A stretch of 64,000 nt of DNA from Micromonospora echinofusca (GTDB lineage Bacteria; Actinomycetota; Actinomycetes; Mycobacteriales; Micromonosporaceae). Both the position numbers and the translations under genes were made by a program. The notes under the pieces are model-generated. The model saw only the letters and a list, made by a program, of their open reading frames with translations. It had not been told where the DNA came from and did no database searches. The stretch lies in assembly GCF_900091445.1 (NCBI RefSeq), contig NZ_LT607733.1, forward strand, positions 4,491,001 to 4,555,000, given 5' to 3'. Below are positions 36,207 to 45,859 of this stretch, piece by piece; the stretch's first letter is position 1, and each line of letters opens with the position of its first letter.

Positions 36207-37370
36207 GTGCTGTTCCGGAGCTGGGCGCAGACCGCCGACGCGCACTGGCCGGACGTGGCCCGGGTGGCCGACCACGTGGGGGTCGTGCACCTGGTGGTGA
36301 CCCGGCACGCCCTGGTCCGCCAGGTGCTCACCGATCCGGTGACGTACCGGCCGGACAACGCGCTCGACGCGGTGACCCCCGTCCCGGTCGCCGCCCTGCG
36401 GGTGCTGGCCGGACACCGGTTCCGGCTGCCGCCGACCCTGGCGAACAACGGTGGCGCCAGCCACCCGGCGATCCGGGCGATCGTCGCCGACGCCCTGCAC
36501 CCGAGCCGGGTCGCCGCGCAGCGGCCCTGGCTGACCGGGCTGGTGCGGGAGCGCGTCGCGAGGATCGGCGCCGCCCTGGACGCCGGCACGCCGGTGGACC
36601 TGTACGCCGAACTCGCCGCCGACCTGCCGCTGCTGGTGCTGGCCCGGCTGGTCGAGCTGCCGGACGCGCCGGTGGGCGCGGTGAAGGAGTTCGCCCGCGC
36701 CGCGCTGGAGCTGTTCTGGGCTCCGCTGGACGCCGAACGGCAGCTGGCCCTCGCCGCCGAGGTGGGCCGCTTCCACCGGGTACTGCGGGAGTTCGCCGCG
36801 ACCGGGGGCGGGCTGGCCGGCTCGCTGCGGTCCGCCGGGCACCCGCCCGACGTGGTGGTCGGCGCGCTGTTCTTCCTGCTGGTGGCCGGCCAGGAGACCA
36901 CCTCGCAGTTCCTCACCCTGCTGCTGCACCGGCTGGCCGGCGAGCCGACCGTACTGGCCGGGCTGCGCGACGGCACCGTCGCGGTCGCCGACGTCGTCGA
37001 GGAGGGACTACGGCTGGAGCCGCCGATCGTGACGTGGCGGCGGGTGGCGGCGCTCGACACCACGCTGGGCGCGACAGCCGTGCCGGCGGGCAGCAGCATC
37101 GTGCTCTGGCTGGCCCGCGCCGGCCGGGACCCGGCCACCGTCGAGGCGCCGGACGAGTTCCGGCCCGGGCAGCGCGGCTCCCGCCGGCATCTGGCCTTCG
37201 GGGCGGGCGCGCACCGCTGCGTCGGCGACCAGCTGGCCCGGATGGAGGCGGCGGTGGTGGTCGCCGAGACCGCCGCGCTGCTGGACGGGGTCACCGTCGT
37301 CCGCGAGCCGTGGTGCCCGGACAACCTGACCTTCCGCATGCCCGACGCCTTCGTCGTCCGCCGCCGCTGA
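36207..37370 (+). CDS. Cytochrome P450
   Basis: 387 residues. The oxygen-activating I helix is LLVAGQETTSQF (Glu-Thr pair), the ExxR motif is EEGLRLEP, and the heme loop FGAGAHRCVGDQLARME contains the thiolate Cys. The N-terminus is short with no membrane anchor, so it is soluble, CYP105/107-like in type. Needs ferredoxin and reductase, which are not nearby. Substrate unknown; it follows the methyltransferase gene closely, a pair that could belong to a small modification pathway. Confidence 0.92.
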   Translation: MLFRSWAQTADAHWPDVARVADHVGVVHLVVTRHALVRQVLTDPVTYRPDNALDAVTPVPVAALRVLAGHRFRLPPTLANNGGASHPAIRAIVADALHPSRVAAQRPWLTGLVRERVARIGAALDAGTPVDLYAELAADLPLLVLARLVELPDAPVGAVKEFARAALELFWAPLDAERQLALAAEVGRFHRVLREFAATGGGLAGSLRSAGHPPDVVVGALFFLLVAGQETTSQFLTLLLHRLAGEPTVLAGLRDGTVAVADVVEEGLRLEPPIVTWRRVAALDTTLGATAVPAGSSIVLWLARAGRDPATVEAPDEFRPGQRGSRRHLAFGAGAHRCVGDQLARMEAAVVVAETAALLDGVTVVREPWCPDNLTFRMPDAFVVRRR

Positions 37371-37477
37371 CCCCGCACACCCCGCGCCGTCCCGCCGAGT
37401 GCTCCGCCGCCCGGAACGCCCGAGCCCGCCACCCCCACCCACCCCCACCCACCCCCACGGCAGTGACACGAGCGCTC

Positions 37478-37538
37478 GGTGATCAGGACGCCATGGACCT
37501 TCCCCGGCGTTTTTCAGGTCCATGGCGTCCTGATCACC
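37478..37538. repeat. Perfect 23-bp intergenic inverted repeat
   Basis: 37478-37500 is the exact reverse complement of 37516-37538, separated by 15 nt (ending in TTTTT). It lies between the P450 stop and the ABC gene start. It may terminate the P450 transcript. Comparable palindromes occur at 59790 and 48762. The rest of the 37371-37733 gap shows no gene; TAGCGT (37722-37727) precedes the next ATG by six bases. Confidence 0.85.
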
Positions 37539-37733
37539 ACTGGAGGGGCCGGGCCTGCGGGGTGGGTTGGCGACCGGGTGAGCAGGTCGGGCGGCGGAGG
37601 CCGGACGGGGTGGGTGGTCGGACGGGGGCAGGCAGCCGGGCGGGGGTGGTGGGTGGCGGGGCGACGAAAGTCGGGGGTCGGTGGTGCCGTTCGGGGGCGG
37701 TCGGCGCGGGGGTGCCGGACCTAGCGTCAACAC

Positions 37734-38666
37734 ATGATCACATTACGTGGGTTGACGAAGCGGTTCGGGGACGTGACCGCCGTCGACGCCCTGACCGTCG
37801 ACATCGGACCCGGGCGGGTCACCGGCTTCCTCGGCCCGAACGGCGCGGGCAAGTCCACCACCATGCGGATGATCCTGGGGCTGGACCGGCCCACCGCCGG
37901 GCAGGCGCTCGTGGGCGGGCGGGCGTACGGGGAACTGCGGCGGCCGCTGCACGAGGTCGGCGCGCTGCTCGACGCCCGGGCGGTGCACCCCGCCCGGTCG
38001 GGTCGGGCGCACCTGCTCGCGATGGCCCGCAGCAACGAGATACCGGACCGTCGGGTGGACGAGGTGCTCGCCACCGTGGGGCTGGACGCCCGCGCCGCCG
38101 CCAAGCCGGGCCGCACCCTCTCCCTCGGCATGGGCCAGCGACTCGGCATCGCCGGTGCGCTGCTCGGCGACCCGCCGGTGCTGATGTTCGACGAACCGGT
38201 CAACGGCCTCGACCCGGACGGCGTGCGCTGGGTACGGCAGCTGATGCGGTCGCTGGCCGACGAGGGCCGGACGGTCTTCGTCTCCAGCCACCTGATGACG
38301 GAGATGCAGCTCACCGCCGACCGGCTGGTGGTGATCGGCCGGGGTCGCCTGCTCGCCGACGCCCCGATCGACGAGGTGATCGCCGGCAGCGCGGTGGCGG
38401 TGCGCGTACGCAGCCCGCAGCCGGTCGGCCTCGCGGCGCTCGCCGAGCGGCTCACCGCGACCGGGGCCACCGTCGAGGCCGCCGGACCGGACGAGCTGAC
38501 CGTCACCGGCGCCACCGTCGAGCGGATCGGCGATCTGGCGTACGAGCTGGGGGTGCCGCTGCACGGGCTCAGCCCGCACGGGGCCTCCCTGGAACAGGCC
38601 TTCATGGAACTGACCGCCGACAGCGTCGAGTACGCCGGCACCCCGACCCGGAGCGAGGCACGATGA
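37734..38666 (+). CDS. ABC transporter ATP-binding protein (DrrA/BcrA type)
   Basis: 310 residues with Walker A GPNGAGKSTT, signature LSLGMGQRLGIAGALLG, Walker B VLMFDEPVNGLDPDG and the switch SSHLMTEMQ. The C-terminal part has the DrrA-like domain ending EQAFMELT. It energises the permease encoded next (ATGA overlap). Exporters of this kind expel antibiotics or other hydrophobic molecules. A convergent two-component system follows and may control it. TAGCGT, six bases before the ATG, suggests a leaderless transcript. Confidence 0.92.
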   Translation: MITLRGLTKRFGDVTAVDALTVDIGPGRVTGFLGPNGAGKSTTMRMILGLDRPTAGQALVGGRAYGELRRPLHEVGALLDARAVHPARSGRAHLLAMARSNEIPDRRVDEVLATVGLDARAAAKPGRTLSLGMGQRLGIAGALLGDPPVLMFDEPVNGLDPDGVRWVRQLMRSLADEGRTVFVSSHLMTEMQLTADRLVVIGRGRLLADAPIDEVIAGSAVAVRVRSPQPVGLAALAERLTATGATVEAAGPDELTVTGATVERIGDLAYELGVPLHGLSPHGASLEQAFMELTADSVEYAGTPTRSEAR

Positions 38667-39415
38667 ACACGATCTCCGCCGAGTGGACCAAGCTGTGGTC
38701 CGTACGTTCCACCTGGTGGTCGCTGCTGGCCGGGGTGCTGCTGATGGCCGCCACCGCCGGTCAGCTCGCCATCTACGCCGCCAACGCGAACACCAACGAC
38801 GACCCGGCCGACGACGCCGGGATCGTCACCGTCGGCAGCGTCGTGATCGGCTCGGTGGAGCTGACCCAGTACGCCGTGCTGGCCCTTGGCCTGCTCGTGG
38901 TCACCAGCGAGTTCACCAGCGGCACCATCCGTACGACCCTGCAGTGCACGCCGTCGCGCGGCCGGGTCCTGCTGGCCAAGGCGGCGGTGACCGGGGCGGT
39001 GACGTTCGCCCTCGGGCTGCTGCTGGGCACGGTCGGCGCGCTCGTGGCCCGCCCGGTGCTCGGCCGCTGGGGCGCCGCGCCGGCGGGCGGCACCGTCGGC
39101 GACGTGCTGGCGGTGGCGACCTACCTGGCGCTGGTCGGCGTGCTGGCCCTCGGGCTCGGCGCGGCCCTGCGCAGCGCGGTGCTCGCCCTCGTCGTGCTCG
39201 TCGCCACGCTGATGATCGTCCCGCTGTCGTTGCAGGAGCCGGACATCGCCGTACTCAACCGGATCGCCGACGCCTTCCCCGGGGTCGCCGGCGGGCACTT
39301 CATGGCCGGGAACACCGGCCCGTACCCGGCTCCGATCGGGTTGCTGCTGCTGGCCGCCTGGGCCGGCGCGGCGCTGCTGCTGGGCCGGGCCACGCTGCGC
39401 CGCCGGGACGCGTGA
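38663..39415 (+). CDS. ABC transporter permease (ABC-2 type)
   Basis: 250 residues with six membrane segments (about 18-38, 60-80, 105-125, 145-170, 177-195, 225-245). TSEFTSGTIRTTLQCTPSRGRVL is the conserved cytoplasmic loop of ABC-2 permeases partnered with BcrA/DrrA ATPases. Translationally coupled to the ATPase gene. Substrate unknown. Confidence 0.9.
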   Translation: MNTISAEWTKLWSVRSTWWSLLAGVLLMAATAGQLAIYAANANTNDDPADDAGIVTVGSVVIGSVELTQYAVLALGLLVVTSEFTSGTIRTTLQCTPSRGRVLLAKAAVTGAVTFALGLLLGTVGALVARPVLGRWGAAPAGGTVGDVLAVATYLALVGVLALGLGAALRSAVLALVVLVATLMIVPLSLQEPDIAVLNRIADAFPGVAGGHFMAGNTGPYPAPIGLLLLAAWAGAALLLGRATLRRRDA

Positions 39416-39452
39416 GCCACCGAGGACGTGTGCGGTGCCGGGGCGGGGCGGG

Positions 39453-40130
39453 TCAGCCGGTCGGCTCGACCAGCCCCGCCTCGTACGCGAGGATCGCCGC
39501 CTGCACCCGGTTGCGCACCTCCAGCCGGGTGAAGACGCTGGTCAGGTAGCTCTTCACGGTCCCCTCGACCAGGTGCAGCCGGCGGGCGATCTCGGCGTTG
39601 GACAGCCCGGCCCCGACCAGCGCGAGGACCTCCCGCTCCCGCTCGGTCAGCCCGGCCAGCCGGTCCCGGGCCACCGGCCGGCGCGCGACCCGGTCACCGC
39701 CCAGTTCGATGACCCGGCGGGCGACCTTCGGCGACAGGTACGCGCCGCCCTCGGCGACCGCGTGCACCCCGGCGATCAGCTCGCGCGGGTCGCCCGCCTT
39801 GAGCAGGAATCCGCTCGCCCCGTGCCCGAGCGCCCGGGCGACGTGGTCGTCCTCGCCGAACGTGGTCAGCATGAGCGTCGCCGTCTCCGGCACGAGCCGA
39901 CGGATCTCGGCGGCGGCGGTGAGCCCGTCCAGCCTCGGCATCCGGATGTCCAGCAGCGCCACCCGGGGCCGGTGCGCCCGGACCAGCTCCACCGCGGTCC
40001 GGCCGTCGCCGGCCTCCGCCACCACCTCGATGCCCGGATCGGTGGCCAGGATGGCCCGGACCCCGGCCCGGATCATCGCCTCGTCGTCGGCGAGGACGAC
40101 CCGCACCGGGCCGGCCGTGTCGGCGTTCAT
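39453..40130 (-). CDS. NarL/LuxR-family response regulator
   Basis: 225 residues. Receiver: ADDEAMIRAGV, phosphoacceptor Asp in VALLDIRMPRLDG, Lys in FLLKAGDPRE. LuxR-type helix-turn-helix: LTEREREVLALVGAGLSNAEIARRLHLVEGTVKSYLT. It pairs with the kinase upstream (ATGA overlap). Together with the convergent ABC exporter it resembles actinobacterial antibiotic-sensing or detoxification modules. Confidence 0.93.
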   Translation of the reverse strand: MNADTAGPVRVVLADDEAMIRAGVRAILATDPGIEVVAEAGDGRTAVELVRAHRPRVALLDIRMPRLDGLTAAAEIRRLVPETATLMLTTFGEDDHVARALGHGASGFLLKAGDPRELIAGVHAVAEGGAYLSPKVARRVIELGGDRVARRPVARDRLAGLTEREREVLALVGAGLSNAEIARRLHLVEGTVKSYLTSVFTRLEVRNRVQAAILAYEAGLVEPTG

Positions 40131-41863
40131 CCGTCGATCCGCTCCTTGCTGACCAGCCGGCCCTCGACGAAGCAGAGCCGCCACGTCGGCTGGGCCAGGG
40201 GGAAGTTGCCATCGGTGTAGTGCTCGCAGCCCGGGCGCGCCGCGCCGTCGGGCGGGGTGAGCTGCCGTCGGGGCAGCCCGGTCAGCTCGGCGCGCTGCGC
40301 GCCGAGCGGCAGCCGCGCGAAGGCCCCCTCGTCGAGGACCGTCCCGGCGGTGGCGACCGGGTAGTAGACCAGCGAGAGCACCAGCGCCAGGCCCGCCGGG
40401 GCGCCGAGCGCGGTCAGCAGGCTGAGCCGGACCCGACGGCGGGCGTCGCGCAGCCGCCGCTCGGCCTCGGTCGCGGTCGCGGACTTCGACGGCGACGGCC
40501 CCGGCCGCTCCCCCGGCGACCCGCCGTCCGACGGATCGGCGCCCGCCCCCGGGGCGACCGGAAACCCCGGCTGGTCCGCCTCGCCCGCCGGCCAGCCGCC
40601 CACCGCCCACCTGCCGGCGGGGTCGGGATCGCCTGTGCGCGACGGGAGGGCGTCGCCCCCCGGCCGAGCAGTCACGGGCGGGCGGGCGTCGGCGCCGCTC
40701 GGCTCGGCGACCGGCAGCTGGGCGCGGACGGCGAAGCCGCCACCGTCCTGGTGACCGGTCGTCAGGGCGCCGCCGGCGAGCCGGACCCGCTCGGCGAGGG
40801 CAAGCAGGCCGGAACCGGTGGACGGCGGTCCCGGCAGCGGCCCGGCCGGTGGGGGCGCGTTGACGACGGCCACCTCGAGCCGGTCGCCGTCGCGGCGCAA
40901 CACGACGTCGACCGCCGCACCGGGTGCGTACCGGGCGGCGTTGGTGAGTGCCTCGCGGACCATCCGGTGCGCGGCGTGCACGGCCATCGGGGACAGCGCC
41001 GCGAGGGCGTCCGCGCCGTCCAGCCGTACCGACATGCCCGCCTCGCGGGCCCCGTCGACCAGCTCGCCGACGCTCTCGTCGGCCGGCCGGATGGTCGCCG
41101 CGCCGTCCGGCTCCCGGAGGACCCCGATGATCCCGTGCAGCCGCTCGGTGGCGGCGGCGACGCTGGCGCGCAACTCCCCGGCGGCGGCCCGGTGCCGGGG
41201 CGCGAGGTCGCCGGCGACCTCCAGCGCGGCGGCGCGCAGGGCGATCAGGCTCAGGTCGTGTCCGAGGGAGTCGTGCATCTCCTGCGCGATGCGGGCCCGC
41301 TCCCGCAGCCGGATCCGCTCGGCGGCGCCCCGCCGCTCCCGGTCCCGCGCCTCGGCGTGCCGGCGGCCGGCCTCGACCAGCACGGCCTGCTGACGCCGGT
41401 ACCGCCCGACGAGCCACGGGAAGACCCCGGCGAAGAGCAGCACGGAGGCGAGCAGGAACCAGGTGGCCGCGCCGGTGCCGAGCCACCCCAGGTTGAGCGC
41501 CGTGCCGCCGGCCGCGAGCACGGCGAAGGCGACGGCGGCCGGTACGGCGGTGGCGCTGCGGCGGCCGGTCAGGTAGCTGAACACCGGGATCGCGAAGAGG
41601 AAGTTGCCGTCCAGCAGCGAGCCGAGCACGACGACGACCAGGGCGGCCACCGGCCATCGCCGGCCGACCGCGACCGCCGCCGCGAGCAGCAGCAGCACGC
41701 CGAGCGTCAGGGCGGTGGCGCGCCCCGAGTGCGGCGGGGTCACGCCCGCGTACGCGATCGGGGCGGCGGTGCCCACCCACAGCAGCAGGTCGGCGCCGCG
41801 TAGCCGGACGACCGCCCGGGACCACCGACCGCCGCCCGCCCGGGCGGACCGCCAACTCTCCAC
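40127..41863 (-). CDS. Sensor histidine kinase with extra C-terminal membrane and extracytoplasmic part
   Basis: 578 residues: several N-terminal helices (about 25-160), HisKA_3 with the phosphoacceptor in [17 protein letters not shown], and HATPase_c with [14 protein letters not shown]. Then comes a Pro/Gly-rich linker (about 410-480), a further membrane helix ([20 protein letters not shown]) and a tail with [20 protein letters not shown], two Cys that could form a disulfide outside the cell. This C-terminal addition is unusual for the family and could be a second sensing domain. Coupled to the regulator gene. Confidence 0.9.
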   Translation of the reverse strand: MESWRSARAGGGRWSRAVVRLRGADLLLWVGTAAPIAYAGVTPPHSGRATALTLGVLLLLAAAVAVGRRWPVAALVVVVLGSLLDGNFLFAIPVFSYLTGRRSATAVPAAVAFAVLAAGGTALNLGWLGTGAATWFLLASVLLFAGVFPWLVGRYRRQQAVLVEAGRRHAEARDRERRGAAERIRLRERARIAQEMHDSLGHDLSLIALRAAALEVAGDLAPRHRAAAGELRASVAAATERLHGIIGVLREPDGAATIRPADESVGELVDGAREAGMSVRLDGADALAALSPMAVHAAHRMVREALTNAARYAPGAAVDVVLRRDGDRLEVAVVNAPPPAGPLPGPPSTGSGLLALAERVRLAGGALTTGHQDGGGFAVRAQLPVAEPSGADARPPVTARPGGDALPSRTGDPDPAGRWAVGGWPAGEADQPGFPVAPGAGADPSDGGSPGERPGPSPSKSATATEAERRLRDARRRVRLSLLTALGAPAGLALVLSLVYYPVATAGTVLDEGAFARLPLGAQRAELTGLPRRQLTPPDGAARPGCEHYTDGNFPLAQPTWRLCFVEGRLVSKERIDG

Positions 41864-41917
41864 GGCGGCCAGGCTACCGACGCCCGACCTGCGCCGACAC
41901 CGACGAAAGTCAGGTGC

Positions 41918-42646
41918 TCAGCTGATCTCCTCGGCCCACGCACGCCAGTCGTCGAGCACCCCGTACAGCGTCGGGGTCAACCAGCCGGACGCGGACCGGC
42001 GGAAGACCCCCGGGTCCATCGCCCCGGTGCCGGCGGGCAGGGCGCCCAACAGCTTCGGCACCAGGTCCGTCAGGTTGGCCCAGTGCACCAGCTCCGGCGC
42101 GGCCGGCCAGGCGCCGACCACCACGCCGGCCGGCACCGCCCGGCGCTCCAGCGCCTCCAACGTCAGCGCCGTGTGGTTCAGGGTGCCCAGGCCGGCCCGG
42201 GTCACCACCACGGCCGGGCAGCCCAGCTCCACCGCCAGGTCCGCCACCGTCCAGGGCTTCCCCTCCGGCCACAGCCCCATCGGTACGAGCAGGCCGCCCG
42301 CGCCCTCGACGAGCACCAGGTCGTGCTTGTCGGCCTCCTCGTGGACCGCGTCGACGGCGGTGTGCAGCTCCAGCGGCGCCAGCTCGGCGACCCGGGCCGC
42401 CGCCAGTGGGGCGAGCGGGTCGGGGAAACTCGCCAGGGTCCGACCGGTCAGCGGGGCCGCCAGCCGGTTGACCGCGTCGACGTCGCCGGGCTCACCGCCG
42501 GCCGTACCCGTCTGGGCGGGCTTGACCACCGCGACCCGCAGTCCGGCGGCCTGCGCGGCGGCGGCGATCGCGGCGGTGACCACCGTCTTGCCGACGTCGG
42601 TGTCGGTGCCGGTCACCAGCACCGGCCCGCGCCACGGCCCGGTCAT
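41918..42646 (-). CDS. bioD: Dethiobiotin synthetase
   Basis: 242 residues from ATG 42646; the frame is open further into the repeat but the repeat is not coding. The P-loop is [15 protein letters not shown], the substrate Lys in VVKPAQTG, and Glu in [14 protein letters not shown]. The enzyme closes the ureido ring of dethiobiotin from DAPA, CO2 and ATP. It follows bioF, with 59-bp repeats between. BioA is not in the window. Confidence 0.95.
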   Translation of the reverse strand: MTGPWRGPVLVTGTDTDVGKTVVTAAIAAAAQAAGLRVAVVKPAQTGTAGGEPGDVDAVNRLAAPLTGRTLASFPDPLAPLAAARVAELAPLELHTAVDAVHEEADKHDLVLVEGAGGLLVPMGLWPEGKPWTVADLAVELGCPAVVVTRAGLGTLNHTALTLEALERRAVPAGVVVGAWPAAPELVHWANLTDLVPKLLGALPAGTGAMDPGVFRRSASGWLTPTLYGVLDDWRAWAEEIS

Positions 42647-42661
42647 GTCACCACCCCGACC

Positions 42662-42800
42662 CCGCTCACTCCTCGCGCTCACCGTGCCACCTTTGTTCGC
42701 GACTGCGGGGCTCGCAAACCCCGCTCACTCCTCGCGCTCACCGTGCCACCTTTGTTCGCGACTGCGGGGCTCGCAAACCCCGCTCACTCCTCGCGCTCAC
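42662..42800 (-). repeat. 59-bp tandem repeat, 2.4 copies, between bioF and bioD
   Basis: Full units at 42662-42720 and 42721-42779, plus a partial unit to 42800. On the minus strand each begins GTGAGCGCGAGGAGTGAGC, and the first overlaps the bioF stop codon (GTGA). It belongs to the same family as 20634-20844. Confidence 0.9.
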
Positions 42801-43939
42801 GGGGCACACGCCACGATGGTCTCCAGGGCGCGCTCGAAGTCCGCCCGGGGGACGCCGGCGCCGATGGTCAGGCGCAGCCGGGACCGGCTGTCGGGCGTGG
42901 ACGGGGGCCGGAAGCAGCCCACGGCGACCCCCCGGTCGCGGCAGTCCGCCGCCCAGGCGGTCGCCGCCTCGGGGCCCGGCGTGGTGACCGAGACGACCGC
43001 GCCGTCGGGGGCGGAGACCGCCAGCCCGGCGGCGCCGAGCCGGCGCACGGCCAGGGCCGCCCGGTCGGCCAACTCGGCGCGCAGGTCGTCACCGGCGCGG
43101 GCCAGGCCGACGGCGGCGTGCACGCCGGCGGCGACGGCCGGGGGCAGCGCGGTGTCGAAGATGAAGGTGCGGCCGGTCTCGATCACGTGCCGGACGAACT
43201 CCGCCGGCCCCGCCACCACCCCGCCCGCGCCGCCGAGGGCCTTGGAGAGGGTGGCGGTGACGACCACGTCGGGCTGGCCGGCGAGGCCGGCGGCGGCGAC
43301 TCCCCCGGCGCCGGACGGGCCGGTCACGCCGAGGGCGTGCGCGTCGTCGACCAGCAGCAGCGCGCCGTGCTCCCGGGCGACGGCGTGCAGCCGGGCCAGC
43401 GGGGCGAGGTCACCGTCGACGGAGAAGACCGACTCGGTGACGACCACCGCCGGACGGCCCGGCGCGGCGGCGAGCGCGGCGGCCACCGCCGCCACGTCGG
43501 CGTGCGGGGTCACCACGGTCTCCGCGCCGGAGATGCGGCACCCGTCGATCAGGGACGCGTGGTTGTGGGCGTCGGAGACGAGCAGCGTACGGGGCCGCAC
43601 CAGCGCCCGCACCGCCGCGAGGTTGGCCAGGTAGCCGGAGGAGAAGACGAGCGCCCGGTCGGCGCCGAGCCAGTCGGCGAGGGCGTCCTCGAGCGCGTGG
43701 TGGACGTCGGTGGAGCCGCGCACCAGCCGCGACCCGGTGGCCCCCAGCCCGTACGCCGACAGCGCCCGCGCCGCCGCAGCGGTGACCTCGGGGTGGGTGG
43801 CCAGGCCGAGGTAGTCGTTGCCGGCCAGGTCGACCACGGCGTCGCCGGCGGCCCGCGCTCGCAGCCGGCGGGTCAGCCCCGCCTTCGCGCGCAGTGCGGC
43901 GCGGCGGTCGAGCGCCGCCAGCCAGTCCGCCACCGTCAC
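42797..43939 (-). CDS. bioF: 8-amino-7-oxononanoate synthase (AONS/KAPA synthase)
   Basis: About 380 residues. Markers: [31 protein letters not shown], the glycine-rich [29 protein letters not shown] (PLP-contacting Asp/His) and the PLP-lysine region [13 protein letters not shown]. It condenses pimeloyl thioester with alanine, the first PLP step of biotin ring synthesis. GTG 43939 chosen; GTG 43945 and 43933 are alternatives. Divergent from bioB with a 150-bp gap that should hold both promoters. Confidence 0.94.
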   Translation of the reverse strand: MTVADWLAALDRRAALRAKAGLTRRLRARAAGDAVVDLAGNDYLGLATHPEVTAAAARALSAYGLGATGSRLVRGSTDVHHALEDALADWLGADRALVFSSGYLANLAAVRALVRPRTLLVSDAHNHASLIDGCRISGAETVVTPHADVAAVAAALAAAPGRPAVVVTESVFSVDGDLAPLARLHAVAREHGALLLVDDAHALGVTGPSGAGGVAAAGLAGQPDVVVTATLSKALGGAGGVVAGPAEFVRHVIETGRTFIFDTALPPAVAAGVHAAVGLARAGDDLRAELADRAALAVRRLGAAGLAVSAPDGAVVSVTTPGPEAATAWAADCRDRGVAVGCFRPPSTPDSRSRLRLTIGAGVPRADFERALETIVACAP

Positions 43940-44089
43940 CCCCACGCCGCCCGCGCCGGCCGCCGTCGGCCGCTTCCGCCGGGCGAAATTACCACCCGCC
44001 GGCCAGCGCCCGGCGTGTCCACCCCGCCTCCCCGGGTGCCGACACGCGGGCCGTTCATCCCGGCCAGCTGGCCTTGTAGGGTACGAGCC

Positions 44090-45085
44090 ATGCCAGAGAT
44101 CCTCGACCAGGCCCGAACCCAGGTGCTGGAGAACGGCGTCGGTCTCGACGAGGCCGGCGTCCTCGCCGTGCTGAACCTGCCCGACGAGCAGTTGCCCGCC
44201 GCCCTCCAGCTCGCCCACGAGGTGCGGATGCGCTGGTGCGGGCCGGAGGTGGAGGTCGAGGGCATCGTCTCGCTGAAGACCGGCGGGTGCCCGGAGGACT
44301 GCCACTTCTGCTCGCAGTCGGGCCTGTTCACCTCCCCGGTCCGGTCGGTCTGGCTGGACATCCCCTCGCTGGTCGAGGCGGCGAAGCAGACCGCGGCGAC
44401 CGGGGCGACGGAGTTCTGCATCGTGGCGGCCGTGCGCGGCCCGGACGCCCGGCTGATGAAGCAGATGCGCGAGGGCGTCGCCGCGATCAAGGCCGAGGTC
44501 GACATCCAGGTGGCCGCGTCGCTGGGCATGCTCAACAAGGAGCAGGTCGACGAGCTGGTCGACATGGGCGTGCACCGCTACAACCACAACCTGGAGACCT
44601 GCCGCTCCTACTTCCCCAACGTGGTCACCACCCACTCCTGGGAGGAGCGCTGGGAGACCCTGCGGATGGTCCGCGAGTCCGGCATGGAGGTCTGCTGCGG
44701 CGGCATCCTCGGCCTCGGCGAGACGGTGGAGCAGCGGGCCGAGTTCGCCGCGCAGCTCGCCGAGCTGGACCCGCACGAGGTCCCGCTGAACTTCCTCAAC
44801 CCCCGCCCCGGCACCCCGCTGGGCGACCGGCCGGTCGTGGAGGGCAAGGACGCGCTGCGCGCCATCGCCGCCTTCCGGCTGGCCATGCCGCGCACCATCC
44901 TGCGGTACGCGGGCGGCCGGGAGATCACCCTCGGTGACCTGGGCACCCGCGACGGCCTGCTCGGCGGCATCAACGCGGTCATCGTCGGCAACTACCTGAC
45001 CACCCTGGGCCGGCCGGCGACCGACGACCTGAAGATGCTCGACGACCTGAAGATGCCCGTCAAGGCGCTCTCCGCGACGCTGTGA
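44090..45085 (+). CDS. bioB: Biotin synthase (radical SAM)
   Basis: 331 residues. The radical-SAM cluster motif is [12 protein letters not shown]; further BioB motifs are [44 protein letters not shown] and [10 protein letters not shown]. It inserts sulfur into dethiobiotin. The tail contains a small duplication, [12 protein letters not shown]. It is coupled (GTGA) to bsaP, which actinobacterial type II BioB enzymes need. Confidence 0.97.
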   Translation: MPEILDQARTQVLENGVGLDEAGVLAVLNLPDEQLPAALQLAHEVRMRWCGPEVEVEGIVSLKTGGCPEDCHFCSQSGLFTSPVRSVWLDIPSLVEAAKQTAATGATEFCIVAAVRGPDARLMKQMREGVAAIKAEVDIQVAASLGMLNKEQVDELVDMGVHRYNHNLETCRSYFPNVVTTHSWEERWETLRMVRESGMEVCCGGILGLGETVEQRAEFAAQLAELDPHEVPLNFLNPRPGTPLGDRPVVEGKDALRAIAAFRLAMPRTILRYAGGREITLGDLGTRDGLLGGINAVIVGNYLTTLGRPATDDLKMLDDLKMPVKALSATL

Positions 45086-45315
45086 GCGCCCCGGTGACGA
45101 CGAGTGACGCGGCGACGGCGGCCGGCGGGGCGTCGGCCGCCTGGTGCGACCGCTGCGGCGAGGCCGTGGCGGCCGGGTCGCACGACGGGTGCGCGGCGGC
45201 CCGGGTGCTGGAGCCGCCGCGCTTCTGCCCGCACTGCCGCCGCCGGATGAAGGTGCAGGTGCTGCCGGTCGGCTGGGCGTCGGTCTGCGTCGAGCACGGC
45301 GAGATGCGGGGCTGA
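45082..45315 (+). CDS. bsaP: Biotin synthase auxiliary protein
   Basis: 77 residues starting at the GTG that overlaps the bioB stop. Cys are arranged [19 protein letters not shown] and CVEHG, fitting a small metal- or cluster-binding protein. In mycobacteria the equivalent short gene next to bioB (BsaP) helps restore the BioB auxiliary iron-sulfur cluster. Assignment rests on position, size and Cys pattern. Confidence 0.82.
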   Translation: MSAPVTTSDAATAAGGASAAWCDRCGEAVAAGSHDGCAAARVLEPPRFCPHCRRRMKVQVLPVGWASVCVEHGEMRG

Positions 45316-45320
45316 GGGCG

Positions 45321-45827
45321 ATGCTGCGCGGCCGGGCGGTGACCCTGCGGCCGGTGACGGCCGGGGACGTGCCGGCGCTCGCCGCGATCCGGGCCGACCC
45401 AGAGGTCCGGCGCTGGTGGCGCGGCGGCGACGACCTCGCCGCCGCCGTCCGGGCCGACCTCGACGACGAGGCCCTGTCGGTGTACGCGATCGAGCACGAC
45501 GGCCGGGTGGTCGGCGCGATCCAGTGGTACGCCGAGGACGACCCCGACTACCGGCACGCCAGCATGGACGTCTTCCTCGACCCGGCGGTACGCGGCGCGG
45601 GGCTGGGCGGTGACGCGATCCGCACCCTGGTCCGGCACCTGATCGACGAGCACGGCCACCACCGGTTCACCATCGACCCGGCGGCGGCGAACACGGCGGC
45701 CGTGCGGGCGTACGCGAAGGTCGGCTTCCGCCCCGTCGGGGTGCTGCGCCGCTACGAGCGCGGCGAGGACGGGCGCTGGCACGACGGGCTGCTGATGGAC
45801 CTGCTCGCCGACGAACTGGCCGACTGA
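45321..45827 (+). CDS. GNAT N-acetyltransferase (AAC(6')-like)
   Basis: 168 residues. The acetyl-CoA loop is VRGAGLGGDAIRTLV; IDPAAANTAAVRAYAKVGF and VGVLRRYERGEDGRWHDGLL are typical of aminoglycoside-6'-acetyltransferase-like GNATs. A chromosomal copy of this kind may modify an amine metabolite rather than confer resistance; not decidable here. It begins five bases after bsaP. Confidence 0.85.
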   Translation: MLRGRAVTLRPVTAGDVPALAAIRADPEVRRWWRGGDDLAAAVRADLDDEALSVYAIEHDGRVVGAIQWYAEDDPDYRHASMDVFLDPAVRGAGLGGDAIRTLVRHLIDEHGHHRFTIDPAAANTAAVRAYAKVGFRPVGVLRRYERGEDGRWHDGLLMDLLADELAD

Positions 45828-45859
45828 CACCCCGGCGACGCACCGGGCGCAGCGCGTCG

